A stretch of 64,000 nucleotides of DNA from Trichomonas vaginalis G3 (lineage: Eukaryota; Parabasalia; Trichomonadida; Trichomonadidae). Of this stretch, positions 39,137 to 51,846 are shown in pieces; position 1 is the stretch's first letter; every line of letters starts with the position of its first letter. The stretch lies in the NCBI RefSeq assembly GCF_026262505.1, contig NC_067205.1, positions 11,656,001-11,720,000 of the forward strand, in the 5' to 3' direction. The notes below the pieces were generated by a model. It saw nothing but the letters and a program-made list of their open reading frames with translations. It was not told where the DNA came from and searched no databases. The position numbers and the translations under genes were made by a program.

Positions 39137-40285
39137 TTAGTTTAATCCTAAAATGATAAAAGTGAATAATATTGAAGAAGGGATATATGATGAATAGAAA
39201 GTGGGACATTTCAAAGTGTCGAGAATTGTTAAAATGAGTTGTCCGTTGCCTTCCCAAATACCAGCATAGTTTCGAATATCATTGAAGAAATAACCATCAC
39301 TAGAGTTGAATGCATATGGTTGACTACCAATATTTTTATAAAAACTATCGTAGACTGTGATATTTCCACTGGGGTAATCTAATGCTTTAGTTAGTGCCCA
39401 TGAACTTCCTCCTCCTGAACCTCCATTTCTATTCAATCCTGCAAAACCGCCAAACCAACCAGCTCCTGCACCTGGACGGTCACTTGTACCATCCGCAGAT
39501 TTAACACCGTGCTCATGTAATGATGAATATTGTCGTGCAGATTCTCCATATCCAAAACTGAAGCCAAAAGAAGAATTTGCCAATCTTTCGCCATTATATT
39601 TTCCATCTACCCAATAACCTTGCGAAATAATTCCTCCTCCTGAACCTCCTGAGCCATCATCTGGACCTCGAAACTCAGTATTCACGCTAGCACTATTGTC
39701 TGAGCCACCACCGCCGCCGCTTACAATAACGCGATGCCAGAGATCGTTCTTCTCAAATTTGACACATGTTTGGCCGCCTCCGCTCCCTGAGCCATTATCA
39801 ACTTCATTTCGATACCAATTAGCTGCGTATCCGCCACCGCCATATCCTCCAGCAACCATATTTTCTTGGATATAGCATCGCTCTGTTTGTTCCTCTGTAA
39901 TTTTGTATGTATAGATTCCGCGACCGCCGATTGTAAAAAAAGTGGTTGTTCGCTTAGAAAGTATTATTGTTCCTGAGATATAACCGCCAGAGCCTCCTCG
40001 ACTATTCTTTTTCTTGCATTCTGTGTTTCCGCCGAATGCAGTTACAATCTCTTGACTCGTGCAATTTCCATTCGAATCAATGAAAGTCGAAACTTTTCCT
40101 TCAGTTGCTCCTCCTGAGGCACCATACAACTCAAATTTGTACACACCTGCAGGTAAACTAACAAAATAATCTGTACATTCACTATTTGATGTACATGGAT
40201 ACTTGAAGATATATCTTTTATTAGTTTCATCAACAATAACATCTTCAGTCCTAATAGATTCATTTACAAGATGATATGAAATCAT
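39137..40285 (-). CDS. Glycine-rich surface protein, array copy 3
   Basis: The protein is identical to copy 2 over all 382 residues. The flanking spacers are the same as those of copy 2. Confidence 0.85.
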   Translation of the reverse strand: MISYHLVNESIRTEDVIVDETNKRYIFKYPCTSNSECTDYFVSLPAGVYKFELYGASGGATEGKVSTFIDSNGNCTSQEIVTAFGGNTECKKKNSRGGSGGYISGTIILSKRTTTFFTIGGRGIYTYKITEEQTERCYIQENMVAGGYGGGGYAANWYRNEVDNGSGSGGGQTCVKFEKNDLWHRVIVSGGGGGSDNSASVNTEFRGPDDGSGGSGGGIISQGYWVDGKYNGERLANSSFGFSFGYGESARQYSSLHEHGVKSADGTSDRPGAGAGWFGGFAGLNRNGGSGGGSSWALTKALDYPSGNITVYDSFYKNIGSQPYAFNSSDGYFFNDIRNYAGIWEGNGQLILTILDTLKCPTFYSSYIPSSILFTFIILGLN

Positions 40286-41063
40286 TTAACGACTTATATA
40301 AACTTATCGACTATAACGGATGGAATCATAATTTCTTAACTTCTTTGTTCGGTTTCAATTTTGCCTTAGACCGAATCCTTTCATGATATTCGACCATGTA
40401 CTTCATGTTACTGGTCTCCTTGTTCAAGGACATACTAATATATTCAATAAGGTTAAACTGCATTTATTTTTTATGAAAGTTTTTACTTGATTTTATGAAT
40501 ATATCTTTATGAAACCAATAAAATCACATTATCTTTGAATACACGAATCAGCTGATCCTGGCCTTTCTATTGACCTCTTTAATTAGATAGACAATTCGAT
40601 TTTAAATATATTTTGCAACTTTTCTTAAATGAAGGTTTCGACATAATATTCTATATGTTGTTGAAATTACGTATACCGATGATTATCGTAATATTTTCTT
40701 GTTGTTTAATCGATGAAATTTAATTGAATTCTCGATAAAAACATATTATTCTCGGTTTCTAAGTCCAAGTCTTATTTCATGGAAATGAAATAAAAAATAT
40801 TAACAAATTGATTTATGAAAACTATGTTGCTCTCATCATTATGCAAATTCCATAAATGCATTTTTAGTTTGACAAGAAAATCAAACTTATGGAAAACATA
40901 ACAAAATAAAATTCATACAAGATTAAGTAGTTGAACCCATAGTAATTTTTGATTTTATTATGTTACCAGTATGATATGAAATTTTTATAGCATATTAGAG
41001 GAATAGTTTAAATCTAGCTTTATATCAAAAAATATAACGTTCGTCATTTCAAATCGGAAAATT

Positions 41064-42212
41064 TTAGTTTAATCCTAAAATGATAAAAGTGAATAATATT
41101 GAAGAAGGGATATATGATGAATAGAAAGTGGGACATTTCAAAGTGTCGAGAATTGTTAAAATGAGTTGTCCGTTGCCTTCCCAAATACCAGCATAGTTTC
41201 GAATATCATTGAAGAAATAACCATCACTAGAGTTGAATGCATATGGTTGACTACCAATATTTTTATAAAAACTATCGTAGACTGTGATATTTCCACTGGG
41301 GTAATCTAATGCTTTAGTTAGTGCCCATGAACTTCCTCCTCCTGAACCTCCATTTCTATTCAATCCTGCAAAACCGCCAAACCAACCAGCTCCTGCACCT
41401 GGACGGTCACTTGTACCATCCGCAGATTTAACACCGTGCTCATGTAATGATGAATATTGTCGTGCAGATTCTCCATATCCAAAACTGAAGCCAAAAGAAG
41501 AATTTGCCAATCTTTCGCCATTATATTTTCCATCTACCCAATAACCTTGCGAAATAATTCCTCCTCCTGAACCTCCTGAGCCATCATCTGGACCTCGAAA
41601 CTCAGTATTCACGCTAGCACTATTGTCTGAGCCACCACCGCCGCCGCTTACAATAACGCGATGCCAGAGATCGTTCTTCTCAAATTTGACACATGTTTGG
41701 CCGCCTCCGCTCCCTGAGCCATTATCAACTTCATTTCGATACCAATTAGCTGCGTATCCGCCACCGCCATATCCTCCAGCAACCATATTTTCTTGGATAT
41801 AGCATCGCTCTGTTTGTTCCTCTGTAATTTTGTATGTATAGATTCCGCGACCGCCGATTGTAAAAAAAGTGGTTGTTCGCTTAGAAAGTATTATTGTTCC
41901 TGAGATATAACCGCCAGAGCCTCCTCGACTATTCTTTTTCTTGCATTCTGTGTTTCCGCCGAATGCAGTTACAATCTCTTGACTCGTGCAATTTCCATTC
42001 GAATCAATGAAAGTCGAAACTTTTCCTTCAGTTGCTCCTCCTGAGGCACCATACAACTCAAATTTGTACACACCTGCAGGTAAACTAACAAAATAATCTG
42101 TACATTCACTATTTGATGTACATGGATACTTGAAGATATATCTTTTATTAGTTTCATCAACAATAACATCTTCAGTCCTAATAGATTCATTTACAAGATG
42201 ATATGAAATCAT
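41064..42212 (-). CDS. Glycine-rich surface protein, array copy 4
   Basis: Intact and identical in protein to copy 2. It starts exactly one 1927-bp period after copy 3. Confidence 0.85.
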   Translation of the reverse strand: MISYHLVNESIRTEDVIVDETNKRYIFKYPCTSNSECTDYFVSLPAGVYKFELYGASGGATEGKVSTFIDSNGNCTSQEIVTAFGGNTECKKKNSRGGSGGYISGTIILSKRTTTFFTIGGRGIYTYKITEEQTERCYIQENMVAGGYGGGGYAANWYRNEVDNGSGSGGGQTCVKFEKNDLWHRVIVSGGGGGSDNSASVNTEFRGPDDGSGGSGGGIISQGYWVDGKYNGERLANSSFGFSFGYGESARQYSSLHEHGVKSADGTSDRPGAGAGWFGGFAGLNRNGGSGGGSSWALTKALDYPSGNITVYDSFYKNIGSQPYAFNSSDGYFFNDIRNYAGIWEGNGQLILTILDTLKCPTFYSSYIPSSILFTFIILGLN

Positions 42213-42990
42213 TTAACGACTTATATAAACTTATCGACTATAACGGATGGAATCATAATTTCTTAACTTCTTTGTTCGGTTTCAATTTTGCCTTAGACCG
42301 AATCCTTTCATGATATTCGACCATGTACTTCATGTTACTGGTCTCCTTGTTCAAGGACATACTAATATATTCAATAAGGTTAAACTGCATTTATTTTTTA
42401 TGAAAGTTTTTACTTGATTTTATGAATATATCTTTATGAAACCAATAAAATCACATTATCTTTGAATACACGAATCAGCTGATCCTGGCCTTTCTATTGA
42501 CCTCTTTAATTAGATAGACAATTCGATTTTAAATATATTTTGCAACTTTTCTTAAATGAAGGTTTCGACATAATATTCTATATGTTGTTGAAATTACGTA
42601 TACCGATGATTATCGTAATATTTTCTTGTTGTTTAATCGATGAAATTTAATTGAATTCTCGATAAAAACATATTATTCTCGGTTTCTAAGTCCAAGTCTT
42701 ATTTCATGGAAATGAAATAAAAAATATTAACAAATTGATTTATGAAAACTATGTTGCTCTCATCATTATGCAAATTCCATAAATGCATTTTTAGTTTGAC
42801 AAGAAAATCAAACTTATGGAAAACATAACAAAATAAAATTCATACAAGATTAAGTAGTTGAACCCATAGTAATTTTTGATTTTATTATGTTACCAGTATG
42901 ATATGAAATTTTTATAGCATATTAGAGGAATAGTTTAAATCTAGCTTTATATCAAAAAATATAACGTTCGTCATTTCAAATCGGAAAATT

Positions 42991-44139
42991 TTAGTTTAAT
43001 CCTAAAATGATAAAAGTGAATAATATTGAAGAAGGGATATATGATGAATAGAAAGTGGGACATTTCAAAGTGTCGAGAATTGTTAAAATGAGTTGTCCGT
43101 TGCCTTCCCAAATACCAGCATAGTTTCGAATATCATTGAAGAAATAACCATCACTAGAGTTGAATGCATATGGTTGACTACCAATATTTTTATAAAAACT
43201 ATCGTAGACTGTGATATTTCCACTGGGGTAATCTAATGCTTTAGTTAGTGCCCATGAACTTCCTCCTCCTGAACCTCCATTTCTATTCAATCCTGCAAAA
43301 CCGCCAAACCAACCAGCTCCTGCACCTGGACGGTCACTTGTACCATCCGCAGATTTAACACCGTGCTCATGTAATGATGAATATTGTCGTGCAGATTCTC
43401 CATATCCAAAACTGAAGCCAAAAGAAGAATTTGCCAATCTTTCGCCATTATATTTTCCATCTACCCAATAACCTTGCGAAATAATTCCTCCTCCTGAACC
43501 TCCTGAGCCATCATCTGGACCTCGAAACTCAGTATTCACGCTAGCACTATTGTCTGAGCCACCACCGCCGCCGCTTACAATAACGCGATGCCAGAGATCG
43601 TTCTTCTCAAATTTGACACATGTTTGGCCGCCTCCGCTCCCTGAGCCATTATCAACTTCATTTCGATACCAATTAGCTGCGTATCCGCCACCGCCATATC
43701 CTCCAGCAACCATATTTTCTTGGATATAGCATCGCTCTGTTTGTTCCTCTGTAATTTTGTATGTATAGATTCCGCGACCGCCGATTGTAAAAAAAGTGGT
43801 TGTTCGCTTAGAAAGTATTATTGTTCCTGAGATATAACCGCCAGAGCCTCCTCGACTATTCTTTTTCTTGCATTCTGTGTTTCCGCCGAATGCAGTTACA
43901 ATCTCTTGACTCGTGCAATTTCCATTCGAATCAATGAAAGTCGAAACTTTTCCTTCAGTTGCTCCTCCTGAGGCACCATACAACTCAAATTTGTACACAC
44001 CTGCAGGTAAACTAACAAAATAATCTGTACATTCACTATTTGATGTACATGGATACTTGAAGATATATCTTTTATTAGTTTCATCAACAATAACATCTTC
44101 AGTCCTAATAGATTCATTTACAAGATGATATGAAATCAT
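42991..44139 (-). CDS. Glycine-rich surface protein, array copy 5
   Basis: Intact and identical in protein to copy 2. Confidence 0.85.
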   Translation of the reverse strand: MISYHLVNESIRTEDVIVDETNKRYIFKYPCTSNSECTDYFVSLPAGVYKFELYGASGGATEGKVSTFIDSNGNCTSQEIVTAFGGNTECKKKNSRGGSGGYISGTIILSKRTTTFFTIGGRGIYTYKITEEQTERCYIQENMVAGGYGGGGYAANWYRNEVDNGSGSGGGQTCVKFEKNDLWHRVIVSGGGGGSDNSASVNTEFRGPDDGSGGSGGGIISQGYWVDGKYNGERLANSSFGFSFGYGESARQYSSLHEHGVKSADGTSDRPGAGAGWFGGFAGLNRNGGSGGGSSWALTKALDYPSGNITVYDSFYKNIGSQPYAFNSSDGYFFNDIRNYAGIWEGNGQLILTILDTLKCPTFYSSYIPSSILFTFIILGLN

Positions 44140-44917
44140 TTAACGACTTATATAAACTTATCGACTATAACGGATGGAATCATAATTTCTTAACTTCTTT
44201 GTTCGGTTTCAATTTTGCCTTAGACCGAATCCTTTCATGATATTCGACCATGTACTTCATGTTACTGGTCTCCTTGTTCAAGGACATACTAATATATTCA
44301 ATAAGGTTAAACTGCATTTATTTTTTATGAAAGTTTTTACTTGATTTTATGAATATATCTTTATGAAACCAATAAAATCACATTATCTTTGAATACACGA
44401 ATCAGCTGATCCTGGCCTTTCTATTGACCTCTTTAATTAGATAGACAATTCGATTTTAAATATATTTTGCAACTTTTCTTAAATGAAGGTTTCGACATAA
44501 TATTCTATATGTTGTTGAAATTACGTATACCGATGATTATCGTAATATTTTCTTGTTGTTTAATCGATGAAATTTAATTGAATTCTCGATAAAAACATAT
44601 TATTCTCGGTTTCTAAGTCCAAGTCTTATTTCATGGAAATGAAATAAAAAATATTAACAAATTGATTTATGAAAACTATGTTGCTCTCATCATTATGCAA
44701 ATTCCATAAATGCATTTTTAGTTTGACAAGAAAATCAAACTTATGGAAAACATAACAAAATAAAATTCATACAAGATTAAGTAGTTGAACCCATAGTAAT
44801 TTTTGATTTTATTATGTTACCAGTATGATATGAAATTTTTATAGCATATTAGAGGAATAGTTTAAATCTAGCTTTATATCAAAAAATATAACGTTCGTCA
44901 TTTCAAATCGGAAAATT

Positions 44918-46066
44918 TTAGTTTAATCCTAAAATGATAAAAGTGAATAATATTGAAGAAGGGATATATGATGAATAGAAAGTGGGACATTTCAAAGTGT
45001 CGAGAATTGTTAAAATGAGTTGTCCGTTGCCTTCCCAAATACCAGCATAGTTTCGAATATCATTGAAGAAATAACCATCACTAGAGTTGAATGCATATGG
45101 TTGACTACCAATATTTTTATAAAAACTATCGTAGACTGTGATATTTCCACTGGGGTAATCTAATGCTTTAGTTAGTGCCCATGAACTTCCTCCTCCTGAA
45201 CCTCCATTTCTATTCAATCCTGCAAAACCGCCAAACCAACCAGCTCCTGCACCTGGACGGTCACTTGTACCATCCGCAGATTTAACACCGTGCTCATGTA
45301 ATGATGAATATTGTCGTGCAGATTCTCCATATCCAAAACTGAAGCCAAAAGAAGAATTTGCCAATCTTTCGCCATTATATTTTCCATCTACCCAATAACC
45401 TTGCGAAATAATTCCTCCTCCTGAACCTCCTGAGCCATCATCTGGACCTCGAAACTCAGTATTCACGCTAGCACTATTGTCTGAGCCACCACCGCCGCCG
45501 CTTACAATAACGCGATGCCAGAGATCGTTCTTCTCAAATTTGACACATGTTTGGCCGCCTCCGCTCCCTGAGCCATTATCAACTTCATTTCGATACCAAT
45601 TAGCTGCGTATCCGCCACCGCCATATCCTCCAGCAACCATATTTTCTTGGATATAGCATCGCTCTGTTTGTTCCTCTGTAATTTTGTATGTATAGATTCC
45701 GCGACCGCCGATTGTAAAAAAAGTGGTTGTTCGCTTAGAAAGTATTATTGTTCCTGAGATATAACCGCCAGAGCCTCCTCGACTATTCTTTTTCTTGCAT
45801 TCTGTGTTTCCGCCGAATGCAGTTACAATCTCTTGACTCGTGCAATTTCCATTCGAATCAATGAAAGTCGAAACTTTTCCTTCAGTTGCTCCTCCTGAGG
45901 CACCATACAACTCAAATTTGTACACACCTGCAGGTAAACTAACAAAATAATCTGTACATTCACTATTTGATGTACATGGATACTTGAAGATATATCTTTT
46001 ATTAGTTTCATCAACAATAACATCTTCAGTCCTAATAGATTCATTTACAAGATGATATGAAATCAT
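44918..46066 (-). CDS. Glycine-rich surface protein, array copy 6
   Basis: Intact and identical in protein to copy 2. The spacer upstream of this copy (46067-46843) lacks one base near 46386, the only difference I noticed among copies 2-10. Confidence 0.85.
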   Translation of the reverse strand: MISYHLVNESIRTEDVIVDETNKRYIFKYPCTSNSECTDYFVSLPAGVYKFELYGASGGATEGKVSTFIDSNGNCTSQEIVTAFGGNTECKKKNSRGGSGGYISGTIILSKRTTTFFTIGGRGIYTYKITEEQTERCYIQENMVAGGYGGGGYAANWYRNEVDNGSGSGGGQTCVKFEKNDLWHRVIVSGGGGGSDNSASVNTEFRGPDDGSGGSGGGIISQGYWVDGKYNGERLANSSFGFSFGYGESARQYSSLHEHGVKSADGTSDRPGAGAGWFGGFAGLNRNGGSGGGSSWALTKALDYPSGNITVYDSFYKNIGSQPYAFNSSDGYFFNDIRNYAGIWEGNGQLILTILDTLKCPTFYSSYIPSSILFTFIILGLN

Positions 46067-46843
46067 TTAACGACTTATATAAACTTATCGACTATAACGG
46101 ATGGAATCATAATTTCTTAACTTCTTTGTTCGGTTTCAATTTTGCCTTAGACCGAATCCTTTCATGATATTCGACCATGTACTTCATGTTACTGGTCTCC
46201 TTGTTCAAGGACATACTAATATATTCAATAAGGTTAAACTGCATTTATTTTTTATGAAAGTTTTTACTTGATTTTATGAATATATCTTTATGAAACCAAT
46301 AAAATCACATTATCTTTGAATACACGAATCAGCTGATCCTGGCCTTTCTATTGACCTCTTTAATTAGATAGACAATTCGATTTTAAAATATTTTGCAACT
46401 TTTCTTAAATGAAGGTTTCGACATAATATTCTATATGTTGTTGAAATTACGTATACCGATGATTATCGTAATATTTTCTTGTTGTTTAATCGATGAAATT
46501 TAATTGAATTCTCGATAAAAACATATTATTCTCGGTTTCTAAGTCCAAGTCTTATTTCATGGAAATGAAATAAAAAATATTAACAAATTGATTTATGAAA
46601 ACTATGTTGCTCTCATCATTATGCAAATTCCATAAATGCATTTTTAGTTTGACAAGAAAATCAAACTTATGGAAAACATAACAAAATAAAATTCATACAA
46701 GATTAAGTAGTTGAACCCATAGTAATTTTTGATTTTATTATGTTACCAGTATGATATGAAATTTTTATAGCATATTAGAGGAATAGTTTAAATCTAGCTT
46801 TATATCAAAAAATATAACGTTCGTCATTTCAAATCGGAAAATT

Positions 46844-47992
46844 TTAGTTTAATCCTAAAATGATAAAAGTGAATAATATTGAAGAAGGGATATATGATGA
46901 ATAGAAAGTGGGACATTTCAAAGTGTCGAGAATTGTTAAAATGAGTTGTCCGTTGCCTTCCCAAATACCAGCATAGTTTCGAATATCATTGAAGAAATAA
47001 CCATCACTAGAGTTGAATGCATATGGTTGACTACCAATATTTTTATAAAAACTATCGTAGACTGTGATATTTCCACTGGGGTAATCTAATGCTTTAGTTA
47101 GTGCCCATGAACTTCCTCCTCCTGAACCTCCATTTCTATTCAATCCTGCAAAACCGCCAAACCAACCAGCTCCTGCACCTGGACGGTCACTTGTACCATC
47201 CGCAGATTTAACACCGTGCTCATGTAATGATGAATATTGTCGTGCAGATTCTCCATATCCAAAACTGAAGCCAAAAGAAGAATTTGCCAATCTTTCGCCA
47301 TTATATTTTCCATCTACCCAATAACCTTGCGAAATAATTCCTCCTCCTGAACCTCCTGAGCCATCATCTGGACCTCGAAACTCAGTATTCACGCTAGCAC
47401 TATTGTCTGAGCCACCACCGCCGCCGCTTACAATAACGCGATGCCAGAGATCGTTCTTCTCAAATTTGACACATGTTTGGCCGCCTCCGCTCCCTGAGCC
47501 ATTATCAACTTCATTTCGATACCAATTAGCTGCGTATCCGCCACCGCCATATCCTCCAGCAACCATATTTTCTTGGATATAGCATCGCTCTGTTTGTTCC
47601 TCTGTAATTTTGTATGTATAGATTCCGCGACCGCCGATTGTAAAAAAAGTGGTTGTTCGCTTAGAAAGTATTATTGTTCCTGAGATATAACCGCCAGAGC
47701 CTCCTCGACTATTCTTTTTCTTGCATTCTGTGTTTCCGCCGAATGCAGTTACAATCTCTTGACTCGTGCAATTTCCATTCGAATCAATGAAAGTCGAAAC
47801 TTTTCCTTCAGTTGCTCCTCCTGAGGCACCATACAACTCAAATTTGTACACACCTGCAGGTAAACTAACAAAATAATCTGTACATTCACTATTTGATGTA
47901 CATGGATACTTGAAGATATATCTTTTATTAGTTTCATCAACAATAACATCTTCAGTCCTAATAGATTCATTTACAAGATGATATGAAATCAT
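46844..47992 (-). CDS. Glycine-rich surface protein, array copy 7
   Basis: Intact and identical in protein to copy 2. It lies 1926 bp from copy 6 because of the one-base spacer deletion. Confidence 0.85.
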   Translation of the reverse strand: MISYHLVNESIRTEDVIVDETNKRYIFKYPCTSNSECTDYFVSLPAGVYKFELYGASGGATEGKVSTFIDSNGNCTSQEIVTAFGGNTECKKKNSRGGSGGYISGTIILSKRTTTFFTIGGRGIYTYKITEEQTERCYIQENMVAGGYGGGGYAANWYRNEVDNGSGSGGGQTCVKFEKNDLWHRVIVSGGGGGSDNSASVNTEFRGPDDGSGGSGGGIISQGYWVDGKYNGERLANSSFGFSFGYGESARQYSSLHEHGVKSADGTSDRPGAGAGWFGGFAGLNRNGGSGGGSSWALTKALDYPSGNITVYDSFYKNIGSQPYAFNSSDGYFFNDIRNYAGIWEGNGQLILTILDTLKCPTFYSSYIPSSILFTFIILGLN

Positions 47993-48770
47993 TTAACGAC
48001 TTATATAAACTTATCGACTATAACGGATGGAATCATAATTTCTTAACTTCTTTGTTCGGTTTCAATTTTGCCTTAGACCGAATCCTTTCATGATATTCGA
48101 CCATGTACTTCATGTTACTGGTCTCCTTGTTCAAGGACATACTAATATATTCAATAAGGTTAAACTGCATTTATTTTTTATGAAAGTTTTTACTTGATTT
48201 TATGAATATATCTTTATGAAACCAATAAAATCACATTATCTTTGAATACACGAATCAGCTGATCCTGGCCTTTCTATTGACCTCTTTAATTAGATAGACA
48301 ATTCGATTTTAAATATATTTTGCAACTTTTCTTAAATGAAGGTTTCGACATAATATTCTATATGTTGTTGAAATTACGTATACCGATGATTATCGTAATA
48401 TTTTCTTGTTGTTTAATCGATGAAATTTAATTGAATTCTCGATAAAAACATATTATTCTCGGTTTCTAAGTCCAAGTCTTATTTCATGGAAATGAAATAA
48501 AAAATATTAACAAATTGATTTATGAAAACTATGTTGCTCTCATCATTATGCAAATTCCATAAATGCATTTTTAGTTTGACAAGAAAATCAAACTTATGGA
48601 AAACATAACAAAATAAAATTCATACAAGATTAAGTAGTTGAACCCATAGTAATTTTTGATTTTATTATGTTACCAGTATGATATGAAATTTTTATAGCAT
48701 ATTAGAGGAATAGTTTAAATCTAGCTTTATATCAAAAAATATAACGTTCGTCATTTCAAATCGGAAAATT

Positions 48771-49919
48771 TTAGTTTAATCCTAAAATGATAAAAGTGAA
48801 TAATATTGAAGAAGGGATATATGATGAATAGAAAGTGGGACATTTCAAAGTGTCGAGAATTGTTAAAATGAGTTGTCCGTTGCCTTCCCAAATACCAGCA
48901 TAGTTTCGAATATCATTGAAGAAATAACCATCACTAGAGTTGAATGCATATGGTTGACTACCAATATTTTTATAAAAACTATCGTAGACTGTGATATTTC
49001 CACTGGGGTAATCTAATGCTTTAGTTAGTGCCCATGAACTTCCTCCTCCTGAACCTCCATTTCTATTCAATCCTGCAAAACCGCCAAACCAACCAGCTCC
49101 TGCACCTGGACGGTCACTTGTACCATCCGCAGATTTAACACCGTGCTCATGTAATGATGAATATTGTCGTGCAGATTCTCCATATCCAAAACTGAAGCCA
49201 AAAGAAGAATTTGCCAATCTTTCGCCATTATATTTTCCATCTACCCAATAACCTTGCGAAATAATTCCTCCTCCTGAACCTCCTGAGCCATCATCTGGAC
49301 CTCGAAACTCAGTATTCACGCTAGCACTATTGTCTGAGCCACCACCGCCGCCGCTTACAATAACGCGATGCCAGAGATCGTTCTTCTCAAATTTGACACA
49401 TGTTTGGCCGCCTCCGCTCCCTGAGCCATTATCAACTTCATTTCGATACCAATTAGCTGCGTATCCGCCACCGCCATATCCTCCAGCAACCATATTTTCT
49501 TGGATATAGCATCGCTCTGTTTGTTCCTCTGTAATTTTGTATGTATAGATTCCGCGACCGCCGATTGTAAAAAAAGTGGTTGTTCGCTTAGAAAGTATTA
49601 TTGTTCCTGAGATATAACCGCCAGAGCCTCCTCGACTATTCTTTTTCTTGCATTCTGTGTTTCCGCCGAATGCAGTTACAATCTCTTGACTCGTGCAATT
49701 TCCATTCGAATCAATGAAAGTCGAAACTTTTCCTTCAGTTGCTCCTCCTGAGGCACCATACAACTCAAATTTGTACACACCTGCAGGTAAACTAACAAAA
49801 TAATCTGTACATTCACTATTTGATGTACATGGATACTTGAAGATATATCTTTTATTAGTTTCATCAACAATAACATCTTCAGTCCTAATAGATTCATTTA
49901 CAAGATGATATGAAATCAT
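48771..49919 (-). CDS. Glycine-rich surface protein, array copy 8
   Basis: Intact and identical in protein to copy 2. Confidence 0.85.
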   Translation of the reverse strand: MISYHLVNESIRTEDVIVDETNKRYIFKYPCTSNSECTDYFVSLPAGVYKFELYGASGGATEGKVSTFIDSNGNCTSQEIVTAFGGNTECKKKNSRGGSGGYISGTIILSKRTTTFFTIGGRGIYTYKITEEQTERCYIQENMVAGGYGGGGYAANWYRNEVDNGSGSGGGQTCVKFEKNDLWHRVIVSGGGGGSDNSASVNTEFRGPDDGSGGSGGGIISQGYWVDGKYNGERLANSSFGFSFGYGESARQYSSLHEHGVKSADGTSDRPGAGAGWFGGFAGLNRNGGSGGGSSWALTKALDYPSGNITVYDSFYKNIGSQPYAFNSSDGYFFNDIRNYAGIWEGNGQLILTILDTLKCPTFYSSYIPSSILFTFIILGLN

Positions 49920-50697
49920 TTAACGACTTATATAAACTTATCGACTATAACGGATGGAATCATAATTTCTTAACTTCTTTGTTCGGTTTCAATTTTGCCT
50001 TAGACCGAATCCTTTCATGATATTCGACCATGTACTTCATGTTACTGGTCTCCTTGTTCAAGGACATACTAATATATTCAATAAGGTTAAACTGCATTTA
50101 TTTTTTATGAAAGTTTTTACTTGATTTTATGAATATATCTTTATGAAACCAATAAAATCACATTATCTTTGAATACACGAATCAGCTGATCCTGGCCTTT
50201 CTATTGACCTCTTTAATTAGATAGACAATTCGATTTTAAATATATTTTGCAACTTTTCTTAAATGAAGGTTTCGACATAATATTCTATATGTTGTTGAAA
50301 TTACGTATACCGATGATTATCGTAATATTTTCTTGTTGTTTAATCGATGAAATTTAATTGAATTCTCGATAAAAACATATTATTCTCGGTTTCTAAGTCC
50401 AAGTCTTATTTCATGGAAATGAAATAAAAAATATTAACAAATTGATTTATGAAAACTATGTTGCTCTCATCATTATGCAAATTCCATAAATGCATTTTTA
50501 GTTTGACAAGAAAATCAAACTTATGGAAAACATAACAAAATAAAATTCATACAAGATTAAGTAGTTGAACCCATAGTAATTTTTGATTTTATTATGTTAC
50601 CAGTATGATATGAAATTTTTATAGCATATTAGAGGAATAGTTTAAATCTAGCTTTATATCAAAAAATATAACGTTCGTCATTTCAAATCGGAAAATT

Positions 50698-51846
50698 TTA
50701 GTTTAATCCTAAAATGATAAAAGTGAATAATATTGAAGAAGGGATATATGATGAATAGAAAGTGGGACATTTCAAAGTGTCGAGAATTGTTAAAATGAGT
50801 TGTCCGTTGCCTTCCCAAATACCAGCATAGTTTCGAATATCATTGAAGAAATAACCATCACTAGAGTTGAATGCATATGGTTGACTACCAATATTTTTAT
50901 AAAAACTATCGTAGACTGTGATATTTCCACTGGGGTAATCTAATGCTTTAGTTAGTGCCCATGAACTTCCTCCTCCTGAACCTCCATTTCTATTCAATCC
51001 TGCAAAACCGCCAAACCAACCAGCTCCTGCACCTGGACGGTCACTTGTACCATCCGCAGATTTAACACCGTGCTCATGTAATGATGAATATTGTCGTGCA
51101 GATTCTCCATATCCAAAACTGAAGCCAAAAGAAGAATTTGCCAATCTTTCGCCATTATATTTTCCATCTACCCAATAACCTTGCGAAATAATTCCTCCTC
51201 CTGAACCTCCTGAGCCATCATCTGGACCTCGAAACTCAGTATTCACGCTAGCACTATTGTCTGAGCCACCACCGCCGCCGCTTACAATAACGCGATGCCA
51301 GAGATCGTTCTTCTCAAATTTGACACATGTTTGGCCGCCTCCGCTCCCTGAGCCATTATCAACTTCATTTCGATACCAATTAGCTGCGTATCCGCCACCG
51401 CCATATCCTCCAGCAACCATATTTTCTTGGATATAGCATCGCTCTGTTTGTTCCTCTGTAATTTTGTATGTATAGATTCCGCGACCGCCGATTGTAAAAA
51501 AAGTGGTTGTTCGCTTAGAAAGTATTATTGTTCCTGAGATATAACCGCCAGAGCCTCCTCGACTATTCTTTTTCTTGCATTCTGTGTTTCCGCCGAATGC
51601 AGTTACAATCTCTTGACTCGTGCAATTTCCATTCGAATCAATGAAAGTCGAAACTTTTCCTTCAGTTGCTCCTCCTGAGGCACCATACAACTCAAATTTG
51701 TACACACCTGCAGGTAAACTAACAAAATAATCTGTACATTCACTATTTGATGTACATGGATACTTGAAGATATATCTTTTATTAGTTTCATCAACAATAA
51801 CATCTTCAGTCCTAATAGATTCATTTACAAGATGATATGAAATCAT
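50698..51846 (-). CDS. Glycine-rich surface protein, array copy 9
   Basis: Intact and identical in protein to copy 2. Confidence 0.85.
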   Translation of the reverse strand: MISYHLVNESIRTEDVIVDETNKRYIFKYPCTSNSECTDYFVSLPAGVYKFELYGASGGATEGKVSTFIDSNGNCTSQEIVTAFGGNTECKKKNSRGGSGGYISGTIILSKRTTTFFTIGGRGIYTYKITEEQTERCYIQENMVAGGYGGGGYAANWYRNEVDNGSGSGGGQTCVKFEKNDLWHRVIVSGGGGGSDNSASVNTEFRGPDDGSGGSGGGIISQGYWVDGKYNGERLANSSFGFSFGYGESARQYSSLHEHGVKSADGTSDRPGAGAGWFGGFAGLNRNGGSGGGSSWALTKALDYPSGNITVYDSFYKNIGSQPYAFNSSDGYFFNDIRNYAGIWEGNGQLILTILDTLKCPTFYSSYIPSSILFTFIILGLN